Shown one piece after another: positions 41,133 to 50,933 of a stretch of DNA of 64,000 bases. The notes under the pieces were generated by a model. That model was not told the DNA's origin. It saw only the letters and a list, made by a program, of their open reading frames with translations, and did not search any database. Positions within the stretch are counted from its first letter, which is position 1. Each line of letters opens with the position of its first letter. Source of the DNA: Dyadobacter beijingensis DSM 21582 (GTDB taxonomy: Bacteria; Bacteroidota; Bacteroidia; Cytophagales; Spirosomataceae); assembly GCF_000382205.1 (NCBI RefSeq), contig NZ_KB907788.1, positions 1 through 64,000 of the forward strand, in the 5' to 3' direction. Position numbers and translations under genes: made by a program.

Positions 41133-43744
41133 AGCACCTGAAACCACCCGCGCCTGCCGATTGGCTGCTAGGCATGTTTTGCAGTCCCGCCCGGCTCGAA
41201 GAAGTGCAGGGCGACCTGGAAGAGCGTTTCCAGAGGCGCGCCGTCCGGTCGGGAAGGCGCCGTGCGCAGCTCGCCTATTTCCTCGAAGTGCTCGGTTTTG
41301 CCCGGTTTTTGTTCAAAAAGCGGCCCAAAGAAACCCGATATACGAAACAAACTTTCTCTGTCGATATGCTACACAACTATCTCCGCATTTCCTGGCGGAA
41401 CCTGCTCAAAGCAAAAGGTTATGCATTCATCAACATCGCCGGACTGATGGTCGGCATGACGGCGTCGGCGATGATCTTTTTCTGGATCCGGAGCGAACTG
41501 CGGTTCGATCGGCAATACAGCCAGGCCGACCGCATTTACCAGGTATACAACCGCGATGTTTTCAGCGGCGAAAAAACCGTTTGGCCCACCACGCCGTCAC
41601 CATTGGCGCCCGAGCTGAAAACCTCATTCCCGGACATCGAGCTGGCCGCACGTTATGCGCCGCTGACGCTGCTTCTGTCGGTGAACGAGGTCAACAGCAA
41701 TGTAAAAGGCGCATTGACCGACCCTGATTTTCTCCGCGTGTTCGACGTCCGGCTGCTTTCGGGCAGCGAGCGTGGGGCGCTCACAGGGGCGGGTGGGATT
41801 ATTATTTCAAAGCGGTTGGCGGTGAATTTGTTCGGGACTGAAAATGCCGTGGGAAAGACGGTGCAGATCGATCATAGGGATAATTTCCTCGTGTCGGCAG
41901 TGATGGATAATATGTCGGAAAACACCCAGTTTCAGGACCTTGACTACCTGGTTCCCTGGGAATACATGTTCCGCCCGGACGCTTCGGGCGACTGGACCGC
42001 CAATAACCACACGACATTCGTCATGCTGCGCGAAGGCGCCACGGAGGCGGCGGTCAACCGGAAGATCCGGAAAGTGACGGCCGGCCATTTGAAAGGAGCC
42101 ATTGACAATGTCTCGAACCGGGAAATCTTTTTGCATCCGGCCCGCAAATGGCATTTGTATTCCAAAATAGAAAAGGGCGAGCTGGTGGACGGCGGCATTA
42201 TCGCCGTCCGGCTGTTCGGGGTGATCGCCGTGTTCATCCTGGCCATTGCGTGCGTCAATTTTGTGAACCTGAGCACGGCACGGGGAGCAATGCGTGCGAA
42301 GGAAGTAGGTATCCGCAAGGTGGCCGGCGCGCCCAAAGGGTCGCTCGTGCTGCGGTTTATCAGCGAAGCGGTGCTGCTCGCAGGGATCGCCGGATTGTGG
42401 GCGGTGGCGGTAATCTGGGCCGTGACGCCGCTGTTCAACGACCTGGTGGGCAAGCAGATCGACCCGAACTTCGGGTCCCCGTTATTCTGGGCATCGGGCC
42501 TGGCCTTCGTGCTGGTTACCGGGCTGCTGGCGGGGAGTTATCCGGCCTTTTTTCTTTCTGCTTTTCAACCCGCCAGGGTTTTGAAAGGTACCTACAAGCG
42601 TGGGCCGGCCGTGGTACCCGCGCGGCAGGGCCTGGTGGTGCTGCAGTTCGCATTCGCCATTGTCCTGATCATCTCCACGCTCGTCATCCGCAACCAGATC
42701 GACCACGCCGAAAAGCGGGATAGCGGCTATAACCGGGAGAACCTGCTCTATACCGCATTGCCCGGCAACCTCGAAAAACATTATGCATTGCTGCGCGACG
42801 AGCTGATCGGCAGCGGGGCCGTAGTGTCCGCCACACGGTCGCTCGGGCCGACGATGAGCCTGAACACCCGCCAATGGGGCGTGCAGTTTCCGGGCAGCGT
42901 CGAAACCGATAAGGATGTAGAGTTCGACCTTTTCGGTGCGGACCGGCATTTCGTGCGGACCAGCGGGGTGACGTTGCTGGAAGGCCGGGAGATCGATATT
43001 TCAAAATATGCCAGCGATTCGACGGCCATCGTGCTGAACGAAACGGCCGTGAAAGCGATGCGGTTGAAAAATCCGGTGGGCACCGTCGTTCGTTTTCAGA
43101 AGACGGACTGGCATGTGACGGGCGTCGTGCGGGATTTTATTTATGAATCGCCCTATTCGCCTGTGAAGCCGGCCATCATTACCGGGCCGGGTGGCATGCT
43201 GCCGCATCAATGGGTGAACCTGCGCCTCAATCCCGCGCAACCGCTGGACCAGAACCTGCGCACGGTGGAATCCATATTTAAAACGATCGATCCGGGTTAT
43301 CCATTCACGTATTCGTTCGCGGACGATACCTATGCGGCGCGTTTCGCGCGGGAAAAGCTGATCGGCACGCTGACGAGCATTTTTACGGGCCTCGCCATCT
43401 TCATTTCCTGCCTCGGCATATTCGGGCTGGCAGCATTCTCCGCGCAGCAGCGTATGAAGGAAATCGGCGTCAGGAAAGTGCTCGGCGCGTCGGTACCCGG
43501 CATTGTGGGTATGCTTACGGGGGACTTCGTCAAACTGGTGGGTATTTCATTCGTGATCGCGGCGCCGATAGGGTGGTATGCCATGGAAAAATGGCTCGCC
43601 GATTTCGATTACCGGGTGCAGATTGGTCCGGGTGTATTTCTTTTTACCATTTGCTCCAAACTACTCATCGTAACGGCGACAGTCATCATGCAGGCCATTC
43701 GGGCCGCATTGATGAACCCTGTCCGTTCGCTCGCGAGTGAATGA
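41129..43744 (+). CDS. FtsX-type permease with N-terminal prefix domain
   Basis: An 871-residue permease. An N-terminal prefix (about 1-90: PPAPADWLLGMFCSPARLEEVQGDLEE) is the 'permease prefix' found on permeases encoded next to PadR genes. Then follow the FtsX core: first TM helix (YAFINIAGLMVGMTASAMIF), periplasmic MacB-type domain, TM triplet with RAKEVGIRKVAGAPKGSL, a second periplasmic domain and the last module with RMKEIGVRKVLGASVPGIV. It pairs with the upstream PadR gene through a four-base overlap. No ATPase is adjacent. A terminator hairpin follows. Confidence 0.92.
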   Translation: MKHLKPPAPADWLLGMFCSPARLEEVQGDLEERFQRRAVRSGRRRAQLAYFLEVLGFARFLFKKRPKETRYTKQTFSVDMLHNYLRISWRNLLKAKGYAFINIAGLMVGMTASAMIFFWIRSELRFDRQYSQADRIYQVYNRDVFSGEKTVWPTTPSPLAPELKTSFPDIELAARYAPLTLLLSVNEVNSNVKGALTDPDFLRVFDVRLLSGSERGALTGAGGIIISKRLAVNLFGTENAVGKTVQIDHRDNFLVSAVMDNMSENTQFQDLDYLVPWEYMFRPDASGDWTANNHTTFVMLREGATEAAVNRKIRKVTAGHLKGAIDNVSNREIFLHPARKWHLYSKIEKGELVDGGIIAVRLFGVIAVFILAIACVNFVNLSTARGAMRAKEVGIRKVAGAPKGSLVLRFISEAVLLAGIAGLWAVAVIWAVTPLFNDLVGKQIDPNFGSPLFWASGLAFVLVTGLLAGSYPAFFLSAFQPARVLKGTYKRGPAVVPARQGLVVLQFAFAIVLIISTLVIRNQIDHAEKRDSGYNRENLLYTALPGNLEKHYALLRDELIGSGAVVSATRSLGPTMSLNTRQWGVQFPGSVETDKDVEFDLFGADRHFVRTSGVTLLEGREIDISKYASDSTAIVLNETAVKAMRLKNPVGTVVRFQKTDWHVTGVVRDFIYESPYSPVKPAIITGPGGMLPHQWVNLRLNPAQPLDQNLRTVESIFKTIDPGYPFTYSFADDTYAARFAREKLIGTLTSIFTGLAIFISCLGIFGLAAFSAQQRMKEIGVRKVLGASVPGIVGMLTGDFVKLVGISFVIAAPIGWYAMEKWLADFDYRVQIGPGVFLFTICSKLLIVTATVIMQAIRAALMNPVRSLASE

Positions 43745-43793
43745 CGGGCGCGGCCCGGAGGTTTACGTATAGCACTGCTCGTTAAATCGGCAT

Positions 43794-43828
43794 AACAAGC
43801 CCGGCTGGAAGATCAGGCCGGGCTTGTT
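43794..43828. terminator. bidirectional hairpin terminator
   Basis: AACAAGCCCGGC and GCCGGGCTTGTT form a perfect 12-base stem with an 11-base loop between the converging permease and 2TM protein genes. T-runs are weak on both sides, so termination strength is uncertain. Confidence 0.75.
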
Positions 43829-43840
43829 CGTGGTGCGTCG

Positions 43841-44062
43841 TTAGGTAGCCCGCTTTGCAAAAACATACACGCCCAGGTAATGGAAGAGTAATCCAATGCC
43901 CCAGGCCGGGGTCGACCACAAGGGCCACGGATATGACTGGGCGGTGAAATACCAGACCAGCCAGATGGCAGGCGTAACGAGCACAAAAACGAGCAGGTGT
44001 ATCCTGAAACCCTTTTTAGCTTTCTCTTTCGAGATTTCGTCCCATTTGGTAAGGTTTGTCAT
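43841..44062 (-). CDS. 2TM domain-containing small membrane protein
   Basis: A 73-residue protein with a short charged N-terminus (EISKEKAKKGFRIHLLVFVL), then two transmembrane segments joined by the SYPWPLWSTPAWGIGLLFHY segment, ending with the aromatic-basic VYVFAKRA. This is the 2TM domain (PF13239) found alone or on histidine kinases and regulators in Bacteroidota. Its role is unknown. It lies between a permease gene and a sigma-54 regulatory cluster. Confidence 0.78.
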   Translation of the reverse strand: MTNLTKWDEISKEKAKKGFRIHLLVFVLVTPAIWLVWYFTAQSYPWPLWSTPAWGIGLLFHYLGVYVFAKRAT

Positions 44063-44204
44063 AATGATACGTGGATAGGGTTACAAGGCGGTCCCGGGCA
44101 GGCGATGCGTTGCTGCCGGTTTGGTTTTATACCAAAATTACGACGGACACGGCCCTATGAGAAGGATGCGGATCACTTTAAAAATGTGACGGCGATCACA
44201 CCGG

Positions 44205-45194
44205 TCACGATTCGGGGAGTGGCTGATGGTCAGTCGGGTAGGCTTTACGGATGCCAAGCCTTTTGATCATCGAATGCAGCGTGGTAGGAGGCACGCGCAA
44301 TGCTTCCGCTGCACCTCCCGGGCCGGCGACCTTGCCCTCGCACAGTTTCAAAACCTGCAAAATGTGCTCGCGGAGCACTTCGTCGATCGTTTTCACCCGG
44401 TTGCCGGTCATGACCGTACCCAGGTATTCGTCGTGCCGCGACAGGAACAGTTGGTCGATTACCGGTCCTGGCGTCATGAGCAGGCTTCTTTCAATGAGAT
44501 TTTCGAGCTCCCGCACATTGCCTGGCCAGCTGTATGCCAAAAGTTTTCGCATCACCTTACCGGCTATACGCGGCGCTTTCCTCCCCATTCTTTCGGCATA
44601 TTTTTTCATAAAAAAAACCGCCAGCGCCCTGATGTCCTGCTTTCTTTCCCGAAGCGGGGGAATGGTGACGGGAAATACATTCAGCCGGAAAAACAGGTCG
44701 CTGCGGAACCGGCCGTGCTGCACTTCGGCGGATAAATCCTTATTACTGGCGGCAATCACGCGCACATTGGTAGGGATCACCGCTTTCCCGCCGATCCGCT
44801 CGATCTCCCGCTCCTGCAAGGCCCGGAGCAGCTTCGCCTGCAGTTCCAGGGGCATTTCGCCGATTTCGTCGAGGAAGAGCGTCCCCTGATCGGCCAGCTC
44901 CCATTTGCCGATCCGCGTTTCCGACGCACCGGTAAAGCTGCCTTTCTCGTGGCCAAACAGCTCGCTTTCAATCAGATCGGCGGGCAGGGCGGCGCAGTTG
45001 ACGGTGATGTTGGGCTGGTCGCGCCGTGGTGAGCTGCGGTGAATGGCCCTGGCTACCAGGTCTTTGCCGGTACCGGTTTCCCCCAGCAGGAGAACGGTGC
45101 TTTGCGTGCCCGCGACCTGCGCCATGAGGCCGCGCAGGTGTGCGATGGCGGGCGAGCTGCCTATAATTTCCGGATAATTTTCAGTGAATTCCAT
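44205..45194 (-). CDS. sigma-54 interaction domain transcription factor (orphan)
   Basis: A 329-residue NtrC-family activator that lacks an N-terminal sensor domain. It shows the AAA+ core with Walker [28 protein letters not shown] (the GAFTGA loop here reads GSFTGA), Walker [14 protein letters not shown] and the sensor-[21 protein letters not shown], then a Fis HTH ([20 protein letters not shown]). Constitutive or partner-controlled activity is possible. ATG at 45194 ([15 protein letters not shown]) is chosen. It is divergent from a second NtrC-family gene with a 92-base shared upstream region. Confidence 0.92.
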   Translation of the reverse strand: MEFTENYPEIIGSSPAIAHLRGLMAQVAGTQSTVLLLGETGTGKDLVARAIHRSSPRRDQPNITVNCAALPADLIESELFGHEKGSFTGASETRIGKWELADQGTLFLDEIGEMPLELQAKLLRALQEREIERIGGKAVIPTNVRVIAASNKDLSAEVQHGRFRSDLFFRLNVFPVTIPPLRERKQDIRALAVFFMKKYAERMGRKAPRIAGKVMRKLLAYSWPGNVRELENLIERSLLMTPGPVIDQLFLSRHDEYLGTVMTGNRVKTIDEVLREHILQVLKLCEGKVAGPGGAAEALRVPPTTLHSMIKRLGIRKAYPTDHQPLPES

Positions 45195-45286
45195 GTGACC
45201 TGTCGACGCAATAATCTTCCAATTTAGCAAAGAATGTCCCTTCATTTGCGTATTTTTAAAGCATTATCCCGCAGAAATGCCAGCTT

Positions 45287-46684
45287 ATGGGCCTAAATGT
45301 ATTCATCGTTGAAGACCAGTTCATCGAGGCTAACGACTTGCAGCTGATCCTCGAAAGTGCCGGTCATTCCGTTTGCGCGATCGTGAAATCGGTCGCCGGT
45401 GCCCTGGAATTTTTGACAACGGCACGGCCCGACATTGTGCTGCTCGATATATTCCTGAAAGGCCCGGAAACCGGCATCGACCTCGCGCCGGCGCTTACCG
45501 CGGCCGGCATTCCATTTATCTATATTTCTGCCAATTCCGATCCGCTGACGTTCGAAGCGGCGAAGACGACGCGGCCGGACGGCTTTCTGATCAAACCTTT
45601 CAGGCGGCAGGACATTCTGCTGGCGCTGGACATTGCCATTTACCGCCATCATTATGCCGCCCAACATACGCTGCATCAGCAGCAGGCCAGGGCGCAAAAC
45701 CTGCGCATCGGCTCCAAAACGAAGGAATCGACGGGCGAATTCAACGAGATCATCGGCAACAGTGCCAAATTGCTCGAAGCGCTGGACCTCGTGCGCCAGG
45801 TGGCGCCGATGGACACTTCCGTGCTGATCCTGGGAGAAACGGGAGTAGGGAAGGAGGGCATTGCCAGGGCCATACACAGGCTTTCCAAACGGAAAAACAA
45901 GCCGCTGGTCAAGGTCAATTGCGCCGCCATCCCGCCTGGTCTCATTGAGTCGGAGCTGTTCGGGCATGAAAAAGGGGCATTTTCTGGCGCTTCGGAAAGG
46001 CGGATCGGTAAATTCGAGCAAGCGCAGGGGGGGACCATTTTCCTCGACGAAATCGGGGAAATGCCGCTGGAAACCCAGACGAAGCTGCTGCGCGTCATCC
46101 AGGAAAAAGAATTGGAACGCATCGGCGGCCGGACGACGATCCGGCTCGATATCCGCATTGTGACTGCCACCAACCGCAATTTGTACAAGGAAGTAGCCGC
46201 CGGGAAGTTCCGCATCGACCTCTATTACCGCATCAACGTGTTTTCCATCACGCTCGCGCCGCTGCGGGAGCGCCCGGAGGACATCCCTGCGCTGGTCGAT
46301 TATTTCCTGCAAAAGAATGCCCGGCTGATGGGCACCCTGCCCCGGCGTATCGAGCCGCAGGCACTCGCACGCCTGGTCCGGTATGCATGGCCTGGGAATA
46401 TCCGCGAACTCGAAAATGTGATGGAACGGCAGATTATCCTGGCGCGGTCCGGGGTGATCTCGTCTGTGGACCTGCCCGACGACGATATACGTGCAGATTA
46501 CCCGCCGGCCGGCAGCCCCAAAAACCAACCCGACGAAAAGCATATGATCATGGCCGCATTGACCAAAAGCAACGGAAAAGTATCGGGAAAAGGCGGTGCC
46601 GCCGAAATCCTGAATATTCCCGCCCCTACGCTGGTATCGCGTATGAAAAAGCTTGGCATCAGCTGGCGGTTCGTCGTTGGCTGA
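45287..46684 (+). CDS. sigma-54-dependent response regulator (NtrC family)
   Basis: A 465-residue protein with a receiver domain (1-120; acidic VEDQ and phospho-acceptor Asp54 in VLLDIFLKG), an AAA+ domain with Walker [28 protein letters not shown] (the loop here reads GAFSGA), Walker [13 protein letters not shown] and WPGNIRELENVMER, and a C-terminal Fis HTH (SGKGGAAEILNIPAPTLVS). It converges with a TPR histidine kinase gene, leaving only eight bases between their stops; that kinase is the likely partner. Confidence 0.92.
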   Translation: MGLNVFIVEDQFIEANDLQLILESAGHSVCAIVKSVAGALEFLTTARPDIVLLDIFLKGPETGIDLAPALTAAGIPFIYISANSDPLTFEAAKTTRPDGFLIKPFRRQDILLALDIAIYRHHYAAQHTLHQQQARAQNLRIGSKTKESTGEFNEIIGNSAKLLEALDLVRQVAPMDTSVLILGETGVGKEGIARAIHRLSKRKNKPLVKVNCAAIPPGLIESELFGHEKGAFSGASERRIGKFEQAQGGTIFLDEIGEMPLETQTKLLRVIQEKELERIGGRTTIRLDIRIVTATNRNLYKEVAAGKFRIDLYYRINVFSITLAPLRERPEDIPALVDYFLQKNARLMGTLPRRIEPQALARLVRYAWPGNIRELENVMERQIILARSGVISSVDLPDDDIRADYPPAGSPKNQPDEKHMIMAALTKSNGKVSGKGGAAEILNIPAPTLVSRMKKLGISWRFVVG

Positions 46685-46692
46685 GCGCGTGG

Positions 46693-49236
46693 CTATACCT
46701 GGGCCATGACCGGCGCATCGGCCGGATGCGCGACCTGGACGAGTCGGAAAGGAAACAGTACCCGCAAAGTCGTTCCGGGGCCGCTTTCCACGAAAAATGT
46801 CCCTTCGAGGTCTTCCGTAAGCCCTTTGATCAGTTTGAGGCCGAAGGTTTTAATGGTACCGAGGTCGAACCCCGGTGGAAATCCTATGCCATCGTCGTGG
46901 ATGCTGAGCACGATTTCGTCCTCTCCGGCTTTGGCAAACGTGACTTTTACTTCGCCTTCCCGGTCGTCGGGGAAAGCATATTTGAGTGAATTGGTGATTG
47001 CCTCGTTCAAAATCAGGCCGATAGGCACTGCCTGGGACAGGTCCAACTCTATTTTTTCTACATATACATTTAATATGATGCGGCGGCCGGTGTTGAAACT
47101 GCTCCCGAGATACGACACCAGCTCGTGAATGTAGCTGGTCATACCGATGCTCGTCATATCCTCCGACTGGTAAATGCGCTGGTGCAGCATCGACATCGCC
47201 TGAATGCGGTGGCGGCTTTCCACGATCGCGTTCACGGCCACTTCTTCTTTCAAATAGGCCGATTGCGAGTTCAGCAGGCTGATCACGATCTGCAAATTGT
47301 TTTTCACCCGGTGATGTACCTCGCGCAGGAGCCATTCCTTTTCATTGACGAGCTGCATCAGGGACGAGTTTTTGATGCTGATCGTCTTTTGCTGTTCTTC
47401 CAGCTGCCGGTTCTTGCTTTGTTTGGCGCGGTAGCTGCTGTATGAAAGCCCCAGCAGGAAAAGCAGTACGGCAAAGCCGCCGTAGGTAAATTTCTCCGTG
47501 CGGGCGGCCAGTTCCAGCTTTTCCCTTTGCAATGCGGCGTCTTTGGTCAACAGCTTGATGTCTTTTTCCTTCTGCGCGGCTTTGAAATTGGCTTGCATGA
47601 CCGATACTTCCTTATTTTTCGTAATGGCTTCCACCGAATCGCTCAGCATTTTGAAACGCTGGTAATTCCGGATGGCACCCAGGTAATTGCCCGCCGCGGA
47701 ATCCACCTTAAAAAGCAAATGCCGCGTATCCCGTTCAAAAACGGCATTCAGGTTCCATGCCGTCAGGGCGCTCCGAAGGTAAGGGCCCGCCTGCGTGAAT
47801 TTGCCCGCCTGTGCGTAAAACCGGCCGATCGTGAGAAAAGCTTCTGCGCCCGTGATGGGGTACAGCTTGCCAGAGGTGGTCCGAAGGGAATACTCGGCGG
47901 CGCTGTTAAGACGGATCATTTCCAGGTAATACTTTTCGGCGGTGGCGTAATTGCCTAAGGCCGCGTAGCAATTTCCGAAGGCAAGCGCGATCGTCTGTTT
48001 GTTCACGGAGGTTTGATTGGGGGCCTTGTCCCGCAAAAACGCACGGAGAAAGCGAATGCCTTCTGCAGCCTGGCCGGATTTGATCTGGGAGTCGGTCAGC
48101 AATCGCAGCAGATCGAAGGTCCATACCCGGTGAACGGGAGTCGTGGCGTACACCAGTTTGTAATATTTTACGCTCTCGGGGTAGTTGTTTAGCGCATAGT
48201 TGATGTTGCCCAATGTCATGTACACCGAGCTTAGCTGGCTGCTGTCTTTCCGGGCCTGCATGTTTTTGAGGCTCAGAAAGGCGTATTGCAATGCTTTGTC
48301 GAAGTTTTTCTGCTTCTCGTAAAAGCCGGACAACCGCTGGTAGCTCGCCGTGATTTCGTCGTCGAGCTTCGCCGATTTTAACGTTTCGAGATCGGCCAGA
48401 TAGAATTTTTCCGCGAGATCCTGCCGGTTGTTCAACCCATAGATATAGGCTTCGTGCCAGAGCGTTTCGGCATACGAGGCGATATCGCCGATCTCTTTAA
48501 ATAGCTTCGCTGCCTGTTGGAAACTGTAAATCTCGATGGCATAGGTGCTATCCGAATCGGGGATGTAGAGGCCGAGATCGTACCACCAATGCGCCTGCCG
48601 CTCTTTGTTCCCAACCTCTTTGTAATGTTGGATGATCTGGATAAACAGGTTCTTGCCTGCCGTCATCTCGCCCACGCGATAGTGGTATTTTGCTTTGGTA
48701 CTCAAACTATTGTCCGTCCATTTTCTCGATTTCAGCTCTTCGCTCCGCTTGATGGCCTGGTTGAGATAGGGCAAGGCGAGACGGAGCTCGTCCGGCGTGG
48801 CGTCCTTAAAATTGATATAATATTCGGCAAGGGTGAGCAGGATGCAAACGGACATTTCGCCATGCACGTCATGGAGCACGAGCGATGCCGCTTTCAGGTC
48901 CCGTTTTTTACAAAAGGTCGTACAAAGCAGGTAGCATGCATTGTTGTAGCCGTTTGTATAGTTCAACGATTTGCTCAGCACCGCCGCCTGCCTTCCGAAG
49001 ATAATGGCGCTGTCCAGCCATCCTCTTGCTTCACTTGAATGGTAAATGGCCCCGATTTTCAGAAGCAGGTCCACCTTTGACGTATCCGCTTTGGCACTCC
49101 CGAGCTGCGCCAGGTAAGAAGGAAGCGCATTGATCGGGTAGCGCTCGATGCCGACGTGTCCGTCGGTCCGCTGGGCCCTTGCCGGAAGGAACCAGGCCAT
49201 GAGCAGGCCAAGCAAAATTGCCGCTTTTTGTATCAT
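46693..49236 (-). CDS. TPR-containing sensor histidine kinase (HisKA_2)
   Basis: An 847-residue membrane kinase. A signal peptide (QKAAILLGLLMAWFLPARAQ) is followed by a long periplasmic TPR region (about 45-520), a TM helix (YGGFAVLLFLLGLSYSSYRA), and a HisKA_2 domain with EWLLREVHHRVKNNLQIVIS, then a HATPase domain (LILNEAITNSLKYAF, HDDGIGFPPG). This is the SpoIIE-like HWE/HisKA_2 class, usually paired with response regulators that lack a canonical partner. The opposite-strand NtrC-type regulator ends eight bases away and the upstream region is shared with a Crp gene. Confidence 0.92.
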   Translation of the reverse strand: MIQKAAILLGLLMAWFLPARAQRTDGHVGIERYPINALPSYLAQLGSAKADTSKVDLLLKIGAIYHSSEARGWLDSAIIFGRQAAVLSKSLNYTNGYNNACYLLCTTFCKKRDLKAASLVLHDVHGEMSVCILLTLAEYYINFKDATPDELRLALPYLNQAIKRSEELKSRKWTDNSLSTKAKYHYRVGEMTAGKNLFIQIIQHYKEVGNKERQAHWWYDLGLYIPDSDSTYAIEIYSFQQAAKLFKEIGDIASYAETLWHEAYIYGLNNRQDLAEKFYLADLETLKSAKLDDEITASYQRLSGFYEKQKNFDKALQYAFLSLKNMQARKDSSQLSSVYMTLGNINYALNNYPESVKYYKLVYATTPVHRVWTFDLLRLLTDSQIKSGQAAEGIRFLRAFLRDKAPNQTSVNKQTIALAFGNCYAALGNYATAEKYYLEMIRLNSAAEYSLRTTSGKLYPITGAEAFLTIGRFYAQAGKFTQAGPYLRSALTAWNLNAVFERDTRHLLFKVDSAAGNYLGAIRNYQRFKMLSDSVEAITKNKEVSVMQANFKAAQKEKDIKLLTKDAALQREKLELAARTEKFTYGGFAVLLFLLGLSYSSYRAKQSKNRQLEEQQKTISIKNSSLMQLVNEKEWLLREVHHRVKNNLQIVISLLNSQSAYLKEEVAVNAIVESRHRIQAMSMLHQRIYQSEDMTSIGMTSYIHELVSYLGSSFNTGRRIILNVYVEKIELDLSQAVPIGLILNEAITNSLKYAFPDDREGEVKVTFAKAGEDEIVLSIHDDGIGFPPGFDLGTIKTFGLKLIKGLTEDLEGTFFVESGPGTTLRVLFPFRLVQVAHPADAPVMAQV

Positions 49237-49502
49237 GGTCTAATCGTTTGAGTATGAGGGATCGCTGTGCTGCCGGAGCGGCAATGCAAATTGAAATTAC
49301 AATCTTTTGCAACGCATTCATAGCACGGAAAGCGACAAAATCGCATGTCGCTGAAAGCTGTCACGAAATGGCGAAATATCGTATTAGAACAATAATAGGT
49401 TTTTTGTTAAATAATTGATAGTTAGCTGTTTAATACCTGGTATAATGTTTGATTATTGAATGAAAATATTTTGCCTCATGCTTAGCTGCTCACATCCTCG
49501 AT

Positions 49503-50087
49503 ATGGAAAATCTGCGAAAACACATTGAAGAAATCACGCCCATCAGCGATGACGAGTTCGAGTACGTCCGGACATTTTTCACCAAAAAGCGGGTACGGAA
49601 ACACCAGTTTCTCATCCAGGCCGGTGACAGGGTCGCCTGCGAATACTGGATCGCGAACGGCGTTTTCCGGGCATTTTACGTCGACGACGGCGGGCGGGAG
49701 CATATCCTGCAATTTGCCCTCGAAAATTCCTGGCTCTCGGATTACCATGCTTTTTTTTACCAGACCGGGGCGAACATGAATGTCGTATGCATGGAAGAGG
49801 CGGAGGTATTTTGCCTGACGCTGCTCGCGCGGGAGAAACTGGCCTCCGACCTGCACAAAATGGAGCACTTTTTCAGGATGAAGGTGACCAGCGGCTACAC
49901 CGCCCAGCAGCACCGGATTATTTCGCTGCTTTCCAGGAACCCGCGGGAACGTTATGAAGAATTTGGCAGCCTTTTTCCCGATATTGTGAAGCGGATACCC
50001 AAAAAGTACATCGCCGAATACCTGGGTATCAGCCGCGAAACGCTCAGCCGGATTCACCCGGCCCACCGGCGGCGATCCCTGAACTAA
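49503..50087 (+). CDS. Crp/Fnr family transcriptional regulator
   Basis: A 194-residue regulator with an N-terminal cyclic-nucleotide-binding-type domain (about 20-110: FLIQAGDRVACEYWIANGVF, then DGGREHILQFALENSW) and a C-terminal HTH (KRIPKKYIAEYLGISRETLS). The phosphate-binding-cassette arginine is not evident, so it may not bind cAMP. In Bacteroidota such small Crp proteins often regulate nearby small-molecule-reducing enzymes. It is the first gene of a rightward set that continues with an NAD-dependent protein. Confidence 0.92.
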   Translation: MENLRKHIEEITPISDDEFEYVRTFFTKKRVRKHQFLIQAGDRVACEYWIANGVFRAFYVDDGGREHILQFALENSWLSDYHAFFYQTGANMNVVCMEEAEVFCLTLLAREKLASDLHKMEHFFRMKVTSGYTAQQHRIISLLSRNPRERYEEFGSLFPDIVKRIPKKYIAEYLGISRETLSRIHPAHRRRSLN

Positions 50088-50253
50088 GCTTGGGCAGCGG
50101 CATGGTCGGGGCCGACGGGCGCGGTGTGATTTTTGTCACAAATTAATAGTGATCTGATGCATCGTTTTGCTCGTGCCTGCTGCTGACCTTTGTAATATCA
50201 CCAGGCACCTCGGACGAACAGTCGCTTTATTCATAACCATTACCCGTCGAAAT

Positions 50254-50904
50254 ATGAGAGCGTTGATTATTGGTGCAACCGGTGCTACCGGCAAAGACCT
50301 GGTTAATATATTGCTGGAAGATCCGGCGTATACGAAGGTGATCAGTTTTGTGCGCCGCCCGGCGGGCGTTGTGCATCCCAAACTGACAGAGCACGTCATC
50401 GATTTCAACAAACTCGACGAGGTGGCCGGGTACATTCAGGGGGATGTCTGGTTTTCGTGCCTGGGAACGACGCTGAAAGCTGCCGGTTCAAAGGAACAGC
50501 AATGGCGGATCGATTACGAAATACCGCTCACATTTGCACATATAGCAAGGCGCAACGGTGTGCCCCGCATGGTGCTGCTGTCGTCGTACGGGGCGTCGTC
50601 GGCAAGTAATGTGCTCTATTTGAAGATTAAAGGCCAGCTGGAAGAGCAGATCGCCAGCCTGACCTTCGACCAGTACATTATTTTCCGGCCGGGGCAGCTG
50701 CTGCGCGAAAATACCGACCGTTCGATGGAGCGTGTCGCTACCGCCATGCTTGGTTTTTTGAACGGAATAGGCTTGTTCCGCAAGTACCGCCCGCTGCCGA
50801 CCGCCATTCTTGCCGGAAAACTGGCAAAAGCCCCGAAAATGCTTGCGAATGGCGTGCATGTGGTGGAGCTGGACGAAATCTTCGGGTTCCAGGCAGGACG
50901 ATAG
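50254..50904 (+). CDS. NAD(P)H-binding oxidoreductase (atypical SDR)
   Basis: A 216-residue protein with an N-terminal Rossmann motif GATGATGKDLVN, then VIDFNKLDEV, FSCLGTTLKAAGSKEQQWR and the segment FRPGQLLRENTD. This is the NmrA/HTATIP2-like atypical SDR group, often of unknown substrate. ATG at 50254 is chosen, since the Rossmann segment follows. It is preceded by a Crp regulator (166-base gap) and followed by a cupin gene at 29 bases. Confidence 0.85.
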   Translation: MRALIIGATGATGKDLVNILLEDPAYTKVISFVRRPAGVVHPKLTEHVIDFNKLDEVAGYIQGDVWFSCLGTTLKAAGSKEQQWRIDYEIPLTFAHIARRNGVPRMVLLSSYGASSASNVLYLKIKGQLEEQIASLTFDQYIIFRPGQLLRENTDRSMERVATAMLGFLNGIGLFRKYRPLPTAILAGKLAKAPKMLANGVHVVELDEIFGFQAGR

Positions 50905-50933
50905 CGTATTAGTCACCATTTTCCATAATTTTT

